Assembly: GCA_025352345.1 (NCBI GenBank) | Contig: JANXTP010000434.1 | Location: 1-5,193 of the forward strand | Reading direction: 5' to 3' | Length of the DNA: 5,193 nucleotides | Source of the DNA: Burkholderiales bacterium | GTDB taxonomy: Bacteria; Pseudomonadota; Gammaproteobacteria; Burkholderiales; Burkholderiaceae_C | Shown here: piece after piece, positions 1 to 5,193 of the stretch | Layout: each line of letters begins with the position of its first letter | How positions within the stretch are numbered: the stretch's first letter is position 1 | Position numbers and translations under genes: made by a program | Notes under the pieces: model-generated | What the model was told of the DNA's origin: nothing | Databases searched by the model: none | The model's input: the letters and a program-made list of their open reading frames with translations, nothing else

Positions 1-141
1 GGCGACAGCGGCTACGCGCGCGGGTGGGGGTGGAGTGCCACACTGGATTTCCCCACCTGGTTCTTGCGTCTGGCCCTCGACCCCAAGCAGAATTTTTCGG
101 CGCAGGATGCCACCCGCGTTGCGCTGGGGGTTCGCTTCTGA
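1..141 (+). CDS. C-terminal end of an outer-membrane beta-barrel protein (partial)
   Basis: Frame 1 is open from the window edge to a TGA at 139-141, giving 46 residues; the start lies outside the window. The segment is rich in alternating aromatic and hydrophobic residues (GWGWSATLDF, TWFLRLAL) and ends in ALGVRF followed by the stop. A terminal beta-strand closing on phenylalanine is the usual signal by which the BAM complex recognises outer-membrane barrels in Gram-negative bacteria; that is established knowledge of the class. From it I infer a porin, TonB-independent channel or two-partner-secretion-type transporter in the outer membrane. Too little is visible to name the family. It reads in the same direction as polA, but a 283-bp gap with a hairpin and mobile-element debris argues against a shared operon. 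Confidence 0.6.
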   Translation, partial: GDSGYARGWGWSATLDFPTWFLRLALDPKQNFSAQDATRVALGVRF

Positions 142-209
142 TCGGTATCAGCATGAGCGCATGGTCCGGCGCCGCCTCGTGCCTGCGCACCGATGAGGCG
201 CGAATGAGT

Positions 210-233
210 CCCGGACAAGCATGTTTGTCCGGG
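210..233. terminator. Perfect hairpin downstream of the outer-membrane gene, possible terminator
   Basis: The arms CCCGGACAA (210-218) and TTGTCCGGG (225-233) are exactly complementary around a 6-nt loop. The hairpin lies 69 bp after the stop of the upstream gene. No run of T follows on the plus strand, so it is not a textbook intrinsic terminator. It could be a transcript-stabilising stem, a U-less terminator or an end of mobile-element debris. Confidence 0.35.
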
Positions 234-244
234 TGTGAAGATGC

Positions 245-394
245 ATGTGGACCTCGCTGGTGGAGTTGGTCACGCCGTACGCGCCCGATGGCAAGAAGGG
301 CCGTCCGCCCTTTCCGGGGGCGACCACGATGCTCATCGGCAAGTCGATCGCGGGCGTGAGGGCGTTGGTGGCATCCACTTCCAGGTGTCGGTGA
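245..394 (+). pseudogene. Remnant of an IS5-type transposase N-terminus
   Basis: A 49-codon frame follows an in-frame TGA at 236-238. Its first half reads MWTSLVELVTPYAP, then DGKKGRPPFPGATTML. From memory this matches the N-terminal region of IS5-family transposases, where a PW-x-LV-x-LI-x-P-x-YP segment is followed by a GRPP-x-P block and TMLRIHFLQ. After TTML the match stops and the frame closes at 392-394. A possible continuation, IHFQV, is encoded at 373-387 in another frame, as if about 40-50 bp had been inserted or rearranged. A normal transposase of this group is over 300 residues, and no catalytic DDE region or terminal repeats are visible, so the piece is non-functional. The family call rests on remembered consensus, not on a search; a chance open frame is the alternative. 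Confidence 0.42.
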
Positions 395-424
395 ACGCGC
401 GGTCGCTTGATCGACAATGGCCGG

Positions 425-3151
425 ATGAGCGACAAGACCTTGCTGCTGGTGGACGGCTCCAGCTACCTTTACCGTGCCTACCACGCGCTGCCCGACCTGC
501 GCGGCCCCGGCGGCGTGCCGACCGGTGCGCTGCGCGGCGTCGTCGCCATGCTGAAGCTGCTGCGCGAGCAACATCCGGCGGCGCTCGGCGCCTGCGTGTT
601 CGACGCCAAGGGCAGGACCTTTCGCGACGACTGGTACGCCGCGTACAAGGCGAACCGCAGCCCGATGCCGGCCGATCTGGCGCTGCAGATCGAGCCGATC
701 CACGCGGCGGTCAGGCTGCTCGGCTGGCCGGTGCTCACGGTGCCCGGCATCGAGGCCGACGACACGATCGGCACGCTGTGCAAGGTCGCCGTGGCGGCCG
801 GCTACAAGGTGATCGTCTCGACCGGCGACAAAGACCTGGCGCAGCTCGTCAATCCGCAGGTCACGCTCGTCAACACGATGAACAATGAGCGGCTCGACCC
901 GGCCGGCGTGGTCGAGAAGTTCGGCGTGCCGCCGGAGCGCATCGTCGACTACCTGACGCTGGTCGGCGACACCGTCGACAACGTGCCTGGCGTCGACAAG
1001 GTCGGTCCGAAGACGGCCGCGAAGTGGATCGCCGAATACGGCTCCCTCGACGGCGTGATCGCAGCCGCGTCGACGATGAAGGGCGCCGCCGGCGAGAACC
1101 TGCGCACCGCACTCGACTGGTTGCCGCAGGGCCGCAAGCTGGTCACAGTCGCGACCGACTGCGATCTGAGCCAGCACGTGCCGGGCTGGCCGGCGTTCGA
1201 GTCGCTGGTGTTCGCGCCGCTCGATGCGACCAGCCTGATCGCGTTCTACGAGCACTACGACTTCAAGTCGTTCAAGCGCGAGCTGGAGAACGCGGCCGGC
1301 ATTCCGGTCTCGACCGAGCCGGTCGCACCGACGGCGGCAGCGTTCGAGAAGCACTACGAAACGGTGCTGAGCGACGCGCAACTCAAGGCCTGGATCGCGA
1401 AGATCGACGCCGCCGCATTGACCGCGATCGACACCGAGACCGATTCGCTCGACCCGATGCGCGCGCAGATCGTCGGCATCTCGCTTTCCACCGCTGTCGG
1501 CGAGGCAGCCTACATCCCGCTGCGCCACAGCTATGCCGGTGCGCCCGATCAGTTGCCGGCAGACGACGTGCTCGCGCAGCTCAAGCCCTGGTTTGAGGAC
1601 GCGCGCAAGCCCAAGCTCGGCCAGAACATCAAGTACGACACCCACGTGCTTGCGAACGCCGGCATCGCGATGGCCGGCTACGTGCACGACACGATGCTGC
1701 AGAGCTATGTGCTCGAAGCGCACAAGCCGCACGGCCTGGAAAGCCTGGCGCAGCGCCACCTCGGGCGCAAAGGGTTGAGCTACGAAGACCTCTGCGGCAA
1801 GGGTGCGCACCAGATTGCGTTCAGCCAGGTCGACATCGCGAAGGCGGCCGTGTACGCCAGCGAAGACAGCGACATGACGCTGGACGTGCACCGCACGCTG
1901 TGGCCGCAGATCGAGGTCGAGGCGGGCCTGCGAGATGTGTACACGCGCATCGAGCTGCCGACTGCGCTGCTGCTGCAACGCATCGAACGCACCGGCGTGC
2001 TGATCGACCCGGACCGGCTGGCTGCGCAAAGCCAGCAGCTCGGCGAGCGCATGGTGGCACTCGAAGCCGAGGCCTACGAACTCGCCGGCCAGCCCTTCAA
2101 CATGGGCAGCCCGAAGCAGATCGGCGAGATCCTGTTCACGAAGCTCGGCCTGCCCGTCAAGAAGAAGACCGCCACCGGCGCGCCGAGCACGGACGAAGAG
2201 GTGCTGGCCGAGCTGGCTGCCGACTACCCGCTGCCGGCGCGGCTGCTCGAACACCGATCGCTGTCGAAGCTGAAAGGCACCTACACCGACAAGCTGCCGC
2301 TGATGATCAATGCCGCCACCGGCCGTGTGCACACCCACTACGCGCAGGCGGTGGCGGTGACCGGGCGGCTGGCCAGCAACGAGCCGAACCTGCAGAACAT
2401 CCCGATCCGCACCGCCGAAGGCCGCAAGGTGCGCGAGGCTTTCATCGCGCCTGCGGGCCACGTGATCCTGAGCGCCGACTACTCGCAGATCGAGCTGCGC
2501 ATCATGGCCCACATCAGCGAGGACCCGGGCCTCTTGAAAGCCTTCGCCGAGGGCATGGACGTGCACCGCGCGACCGCGAGCGAGGTGTTTGCGATCGACC
2601 CAGCGTCTGTCACGTCGGAGCGGCGGCGCTACGCGAAGACGATCAACTTCGGCCTGATCTACGGCATGGGCGCTTTCGGTCTGGCACAGAGTCTCGGCAT
2701 CGAACGCAACGCTGCCGCGCTGTACATCGAGCGTTACTTCCAGCGCTTTGCGGGCGTCAAGCGCTACATGGACGACACGCGGGCGTCAGCCAAGGAAAAG
2801 GGCTACGTCGAGACGCTGTTCGGCCGCCGCATCTACCTGCCCGAGATCAATGGAGGCAACGGCCCGCGCAAGGCCGGCGCCGAGCGTCAGGCCATCAACG
2901 CGCCGATGCAGGGCACGGCGGCCGACCTGATCAAGCTGGCCATGCTGGCGGTGCAGAAGCTGCTGGACGCCGAAGCGCGCGCGACCCGCATCGTGATGCA
3001 GGTGCACGACGAACTGGTGTTCGAGGTGCCCGAAGCGGAGCTGGCCTGGGCGCGGGTCGCGGTGCCGGCCGCGATGGCGTCGGTGGCCACGCTGAAGGTG
3101 CCGTTGCTGGCTGAAGTGGGGGTCGGCCCCAACTGGGACGAGGCGCACTGA
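425..3151 (+). CDS. polA: DNA polymerase I
   Basis: This 908-residue protein fills gaps and removes RNA primers during lagging-strand synthesis and excision repair; the E. coli enzyme has 928 residues. All three domains are present. The 5' nuclease (about 1-290) shows LLLVDGSS with D10, D60, IEADD at 109-113, STGDKDLAQL with D135 and D137, and GDTVDNVPGV followed by a helix-hairpin-helix. The 3'-5' proofreading domain (about 310-500) keeps its acidic residues: D336 and E338 in IDTETD, D405 in NIKYD, and Y477 and D481 in YASED. The polymerase domain has motif A DYSQIELR (D685), the O-helix RRYAKTINFGLIYG (R734, K738, F742, Y746) and motif C MQVHDELVFEV (H861, D862). I chose the ATG at 425 because MSDKTLLLVDGSS is the usual family N-terminus; a TTG at 407 would add six residues. 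No clear Shine-Dalgarno precedes either start. No promoter stands out upstream, where mobile-element debris lies. Confidence 0.97.
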   Translation: MSDKTLLLVDGSSYLYRAYHALPDLRGPGGVPTGALRGVVAMLKLLREQHPAALGACVFDAKGRTFRDDWYAAYKANRSPMPADLALQIEPIHAAVRLLGWPVLTVPGIEADDTIGTLCKVAVAAGYKVIVSTGDKDLAQLVNPQVTLVNTMNNERLDPAGVVEKFGVPPERIVDYLTLVGDTVDNVPGVDKVGPKTAAKWIAEYGSLDGVIAAASTMKGAAGENLRTALDWLPQGRKLVTVATDCDLSQHVPGWPAFESLVFAPLDATSLIAFYEHYDFKSFKRELENAAGIPVSTEPVAPTAAAFEKHYETVLSDAQLKAWIAKIDAAALTAIDTETDSLDPMRAQIVGISLSTAVGEAAYIPLRHSYAGAPDQLPADDVLAQLKPWFEDARKPKLGQNIKYDTHVLANAGIAMAGYVHDTMLQSYVLEAHKPHGLESLAQRHLGRKGLSYEDLCGKGAHQIAFSQVDIAKAAVYASEDSDMTLDVHRTLWPQIEVEAGLRDVYTRIELPTALLLQRIERTGVLIDPDRLAAQSQQLGERMVALEAEAYELAGQPFNMGSPKQIGEILFTKLGLPVKKKTATGAPSTDEEVLAELAADYPLPARLLEHRSLSKLKGTYTDKLPLMINAATGRVHTHYAQAVAVTGRLASNEPNLQNIPIRTAEGRKVREAFIAPAGHVILSADYSQIELRIMAHISEDPGLLKAFAEGMDVHRATASEVFAIDPASVTSERRRYAKTINFGLIYGMGAFGLAQSLGIERNAAALYIERYFQRFAGVKRYMDDTRASAKEKGYVETLFGRRIYLPEINGGNGPRKAGAERQAINAPMQGTAADLIKLAMLAVQKLLDAEARATRIVMQVHDELVFEVPEAELAWARVAVPAAMASVATLKVPLLAEVGVGPNWDEAH

Positions 3152-3170
3152 CGACGGTGGCAGTGCGCCT
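3141..3170. terminator. Hairpin overlapping the polA stop, between convergent genes
   Basis: AGGCGCACTG (3141-3150) and CAGTGCGCCT (3161-3170) form a perfect 10-bp stem around a 10-nt loop. The left arm contains the last sense codons of polA and the first two bases of its TGA. The usp gene on the opposite strand ends 13 bp beyond the right arm. The position between two convergent 3' ends suits a bidirectional terminator, and the gap between the genes is only 31 bp. No T-run follows the stem in either direction, so termination by this hairpin is an inference from position and stem strength. Confidence 0.5.
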
Positions 3171-3182
3171 GGCCTGCGGCTC

Positions 3183-3623
3183 TCAGTGCAAGACCAGCAC
3201 CGGGATCTTCGTGTGCGTCAGCACCTTCTGGGTCTCGCTGCCGAGCAGCAGGCTCCGTACGCCGCGCCGTCCGTGCGAGGCCATCAGGATCAGGTCGCAG
3301 CCCCGCGCCTCGGCGGTTCGCACGATGGCCTCGTCGACCTGATCGCTGGTCTCGACGACGGTGTCACAGGCCACGCCTTCCTCCTCCGCGGCACGCTTGA
3401 GCGCTGCCAGATGCTGCTCCGCTCGCACCCGGCTTTCGGCGAGGAAATGATCCTTGGTGTCATCGGCCAGGCCCGCTTCATAGGCCAGCACACGGAACTT
3501 CGGTATCACGCTGATGCCGGTGATGCGTGCCCGCATTTCCTTGGCAAATCGCACGGCGCTGGCGCTGGCGCGTTGGGAGAGTTCGGAACCATCGGTCGGA
3601 ATCAACACATGGGTGAAAAGCAT
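3183..3623 (-). CDS. Universal stress protein, UspA family
   Basis: This is a single-domain, 146-residue cytoplasmic protein of normal family length. It opens with the first strand and adenine-side loop MLFTHVLIPTDGSELSQ (D11). Near the C-terminus is the nucleotide-binding loop MASHGRRGVRSLLLGS: G118, nine residues, then G128-S129, as in ATP-binding members. The first glycine of the classical G-x2-G-x9-G(S/T) pattern is alanine (A115). The final strand IPVLVLH is typical. Family members bind ATP and act in survival under stress or growth arrest; the specific role is not readable here. The ATG is supported by AAGGAG (3630-3635 on the complement) six bases upstream. The gene converges on polA, 31 bp away, and diverges from tetR. 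I could not identify a convincing promoter in the 195 bp between usp and tetR; the dyad closest to tetR belongs more naturally to that gene. Confidence 0.93.
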   Translation of the reverse strand: MLFTHVLIPTDGSELSQRASASAVRFAKEMRARITGISVIPKFRVLAYEAGLADDTKDHFLAESRVRAEQHLAALKRAAEEEGVACDTVVETSDQVDEAIVRTAEARGCDLILMASHGRRGVRSLLLGSETQKVLTHTKIPVLVLH

Positions 3624-3774
3624 GACGGGCTCCTTTCAGTGAAGGTAAACCTAGCGTAGTCCTGGCGGGTTCCGCATGCAGCGCGACACCCCCAAAGAAG
3701 CTTCGACCAGCATGGGTTTGTGCGGACTCACCCCGCCGCCCTCAGCAAGGCTGATCAGGACGCTGGATGAGGAT

Positions 3775-3800
3775 GTCGTATATATGACGAGCATCATATT
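3775..3800. promoter_or_regulatory. Probable TetR operator upstream of tetR (three half-sites)
   Basis: Three six-base half-sites alternate in orientation: GTCGTA (3775-3780), TATGAC (3783-3788) and ATCATA (3793-3798). The last two form the imperfect dyad ATATGACG-AG-CATCATAT (3782-3799). The element aligns without gaps to 4431-4456 upstream of the SDR gene, with 21 of 26 bases identical and identical half-site spacing. It covers the predicted -35 region and spacer of the tetR promoter, so binding would block transcription. Assigning it to the adjacent regulator is an inference from position and duplication, in keeping with common TetR-family autorepression. Confidence 0.8.
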
Positions 3801-3812
3801 CAGTGCTACACT
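3784..3812 (+). promoter_or_regulatory. Predicted tetR promoter with extended -10
   Basis: The -35-like hexamer is ATGACG (3784-3789), followed by 17 bp and then TACACT (3807-3812). A TG at 3804-3805, one base before the hexamer, makes an extended -10. Six bases separate the hexamer from the ATG at 3819, so transcription would start at or next to the start codon. The left operator half-sites lie on the -35 and spacer. The -35 and -10 each match consensus at four of six positions. Confidence 0.5.
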
Positions 3813-3818
3813 GTCTTG

Positions 3819-4400
3819 ATGGACAGCCCGCCCAGCCGCAAGCAATTGACCCATGACCGCATCGTCACGACTGCGGCTCGGGCGATCCGCCGTGGCGGCT
3901 TCCACGGTGTCGGTGTTGTCGACATCATGAAAGAAGCGGGCCTGACGCACGGCGGGTTCTATGCCCACTTCTCATCACGCAACGCTCTGCTTGTCGAGGC
4001 GCTTGCCCGTGCTGGTCAAGAAGGTGCGGCCCGGGCCTCCAAAGAGATTGCCGTCCGTCGCAAGCAAGGTGCCAGTGCGTTGCGGGCGCTCGTTGAATAC
4101 TATTTGGCCGAGCGCCACCTCGGCACCACCGAGAAGATGTGTGCGGTCGCTGCGCTGGCCTCCGAAATGCCCCGACAGTCGACCGAGGTCCGTGAGGCGG
4201 CCGTCCAGCGAGTGCGCGGCTTGGTGACGCTGGTCGAGCAAAGTCTGGCAGCCGATGTCCCGGCGGCGAACGCGCCGGTGATCGCCTCTCAGCTGGTCGG
4301 TGCGCTGCAACTGTCCCGCGCGCTCGGCAACAACGCCGCAGGCAAGGCGCTGCTGGCTGCGTCACGCGATGCGCTGCTGGCGCAATACGACAGCGCCTGA
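3819..4400 (+). CDS. TetR/AcrR-family transcriptional regulator
   Basis: This 193-residue protein has normal length for the family. The N-terminal DNA-binding domain is clear: LTHDRIVTTAARAIRRGGF (about 10-28) is helix 1, and VVDIMKEAGLTHGGFYAHF (33-51) is the helix-turn-helix with the hallmark GGFYAHF that begins helix 4, then SSRNALLVEAL. The C-terminal part is an all-helical ligand-binding and dimerisation domain with a single cysteine at position 108 in TTEKMCAVAALASEMPR. The ligand cannot be told from sequence. Matching dyads upstream of this gene and of the downstream SDR suggest it represses both. The ATG at 3819 is preferred because it starts shortly before helix 1; a TTG at 3816 adds one residue. 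No Shine-Dalgarno precedes it, and the predicted transcript start falls at the ATG. The SDR gene begins 122 bp downstream in the same direction, so some read-through is possible. Confidence 0.93.
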   Translation: MDSPPSRKQLTHDRIVTTAARAIRRGGFHGVGVVDIMKEAGLTHGGFYAHFSSRNALLVEALARAGQEGAARASKEIAVRRKQGASALRALVEYYLAERHLGTTEKMCAVAALASEMPRQSTEVREAAVQRVRGLVTLVEQSLAADVPAANAPVIASQLVGALQLSRALGNNAAGKALLAASRDALLAQYDSA

Positions 4401-4430
4401 GCCATGAACCACCGTGACATCTTCTTTTCG

Positions 4431-4456
4431 GTCATAAATATGACGGTCGTCATATT
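4431..4456. promoter_or_regulatory. Probable TetR operator upstream of the SDR gene (three half-sites)
   Basis: This element contains the perfect 20-bp palindrome AATATGACG-GT-CGTCATATT (4437-4456). A third half-site, GTCATA (4431-4436), pairs with TATGAC (4439-4444) as an overlapping second palindrome. The half-sites at 4431, 4439 and 4449 have the same start-to-start spacing, 8 and 10 bp, as the copy upstream of tetR. It is the more symmetrical copy and is therefore likely the tighter site. It lies 30 bp after the tetR stop and 66 bp before the SDR start codon. Ownership by the adjacent TetR regulator is inferred. Confidence 0.85.
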
Positions 4457-4458
4457 AT
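4453..4458 (+). promoter_or_regulatory. Candidate -10 element of the SDR promoter
   Basis: TATTAT at 4453-4458 matches the -10 consensus at five of six positions and overlaps the right end of the palindrome, so a bound repressor would cover it. The bases 16-18 bp upstream are a poor -35 match, so this is a weak prediction. It would give a 5' leader of roughly 58 nt before the ATG at 4523. Confidence 0.4.
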
Positions 4459-4522
4459 TGTTTCGCCTGCGGTTTTGTCTGACCCACCGCTGCGCCGCAG
4501 CACCCACCTGAGGACTCGAACC

Positions 4523-5193
4523 ATGAAACTCGCCAACGCCACCGTACTCGTCACCGGCGCCAACCGCGGCATCGGTCTGGCTTTCGCCCGCGCTGCCTTG
4601 GCACGCGGTGCTCGCAAGGTCTACGCCGCCGCGCGCAAGCCATCGAGCATCACGCTGCCCGGTGTGGACGCCATCCAGCTCGACGTCACCAAGCCGGACG
4701 ACGTGGCCGCCGCCGCGCAGCGCTGTGGCGACGTGACGCTGCTGATCAACAACGCGGGCATCGCGGTCGTGGGTGACTTCCTGGCTGACAACGCCATTGA
4801 CCTGGCCCGCGCGCACATGGACACCAACTTCTTCGGCCCGCTGCGCCTGGCCCAGGCCTTCGCGCCCGTGCTGGCCCGCCACGGCGGTGGTGCGATCCTG
4901 AACGTGCTGTCGGTGGTGAGCTGGATCAGCGTGCCGCCGCTGGGTGTGTACAGCGCCAGCAAGTCGGCGGCCTGGGCGTTGACCAATGGACTGCGCCACG
5001 AACTGCGCGCCCAGAACACCCAGGTGCTGGGCATGCACATGGGCTATGTCGATACCGACATGACGAGCGGCTTCGACGTGGACAAGGCGTCGCCCGACGA
5101 TGTGGTGCGCCGCACGCTGGACGCCGGTGCCGAAGAGGCGTTGGCCGACGACTTGGCTCGGCAAGTCAAGCAAGGGCTGTCGGCTGAACCTGG
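4523..5193 (+). CDS. Short-chain dehydrogenase/reductase (SDR), 3' end cut by the window
   Basis: The 223 visible codons form a classical SDR, a cytosolic NAD(P)(H)-dependent oxidoreductase with a Rossmann fold. The cofactor motif TGANRGIG is at 11-18, D54-V55 of the LDV segment contact the adenine, NNAG is at 76-79, and N102 is in DTNFFG. The catalytic residues are S130 (NVLSVVS), Y143 and K147 (YSASK). The tetrad N-S-Y-K is complete, so the enzyme should be active. The frame is open to the window edge; classical SDRs are about 230-260 residues, so probably only a short tail is missing. GAGGA at 4510-4514, eight bases before the ATG, supports the start. R15 in the glycine motif and the run AAARK (35-39) after strand 2 hint at NADPH, but this is uncertain. 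The substrate is unknown. The gene lies behind tetR and a near-perfect operator, suggesting induction by a small molecule, perhaps a reactive carbonyl or quinone. Confidence 0.93.
   Translation, partial: MKLANATVLVTGANRGIGLAFARAALARGARKVYAAARKPSSITLPGVDAIQLDVTKPDDVAAAAQRCGDVTLLINNAGIAVVGDFLADNAIDLARAHMDTNFFGPLRLAQAFAPVLARHGGGAILNVLSVVSWISVPPLGVYSASKSAAWALTNGLRHELRAQNTQVLGMHMGYVDTDMTSGFDVDKASPDDVVRRTLDAGAEEALADDLARQVKQGLSAEP

Noticed and set aside
148..435. Minus-strand frame of 95 codons covering the region upstream of polA
   Set aside because: It overlaps the better-supported transposase-like reading on the plus strand. I recognise no family and there is no ribosome-binding site.
235..888. 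Plus-strand frame of 217 codons beginning upstream of polA
   Set aside because: Most of it overlaps the polA 5' nuclease domain out of frame and it becomes an Arg/Ala-rich shadow. Only the short IHFQV stretch near 373 is of interest, as possible transposase debris.
1900..3114. 404-codon plus-strand frame inside polA
   Set aside because: It lies wholly within polA in another frame, with an Arg/Ala/Gly-rich composition and no recognisable domain.
3676..3819. 47-codon plus-strand frame ending in a TGA that overlaps the tetR ATG
   Set aside because: There is no good Shine-Dalgarno, it runs through the tetR operator and promoter, and its composition is unremarkable. I keep it only as an alternative explanation for tetR translation.
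4467..4500. CTGCGG/CCGCAG inverted repeat in the SDR leader
   Set aside because: Six-bp arms around a 22-nt loop are easily expected by chance at this GC content, so I do not call a riboswitch or attenuator.
4289..5173. Long minus-strand open frame (294 codons) opposite the SDR and the end of tetR
   Set aside because: It is antisense to a clear SDR with all catalytic motifs. Its composition, rich in H, R, V, G and Q, is typical of a GC-rich shadow frame, and it crosses the tetR-SDR control region.
1..5193. CRISPR arrays, tRNA or rRNA genes, an intact insertion sequence or an origin
   Set aside because: I saw no regularly spaced repeats, no cloverleaf or rRNA-like segments, no complete transposase with terminal repeats, and no DnaA-box cluster.

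Overview
The window is a high-GC stretch of bacterial chromosome. The DNA polymerase I sequence, the GC-rich codon use and the gene types point to a betaproteobacterium, probably Burkholderiales. That placement is an inference from protein resemblance and is not proven here.

Layout, left to right. (1) Positions 1-141 are the last 46 codons of a plus-strand outer-membrane beta-barrel protein ending in an aromatic residue. (2) Positions 142-424 are intergenic. They hold a perfect 9-bp-arm hairpin (210-233) and a short, broken piece that resembles the N-terminus of an IS5-type transposase (245-394). (3) Positions 425-3151 encode a complete DNA polymerase I (polA) with intact 5' nuclease, proofreading and polymerase motifs. 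(4) A hairpin whose left arm contains most of the polA stop codon (3141-3170) separates polA from a convergent universal stress protein gene (3183-3623, minus strand). (5) Positions 3624-3818 are the divergent control region between usp and a TetR-family regulator. (6) tetR occupies 3819-4400. (7) Positions 4401-4522 are the control region of the next gene. (8) A short-chain dehydrogenase/reductase (SDR) runs from 4523 off the right edge.

The most informative part is the tetR-SDR module. The same 26-bp element, 21 of 26 positions identical, lies just upstream of tetR (3775-3800) and just upstream of the SDR gene (4431-4456). Each copy has three GTCATA-type half-sites in alternating orientation with identical start-to-start spacing of 8 and 10 bp. 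The simplest reading is that the regulator represses both itself and the SDR, as a small inducible enzyme switch whose inducer and substrate are unknown. The tetR promoter is placed so that its transcript would begin at or very near the ATG, so tetR may be translated from a leaderless mRNA.

polA and usp look like ordinary chromosomal genes. I found no tRNA, rRNA, CRISPR array or intact mobile element.
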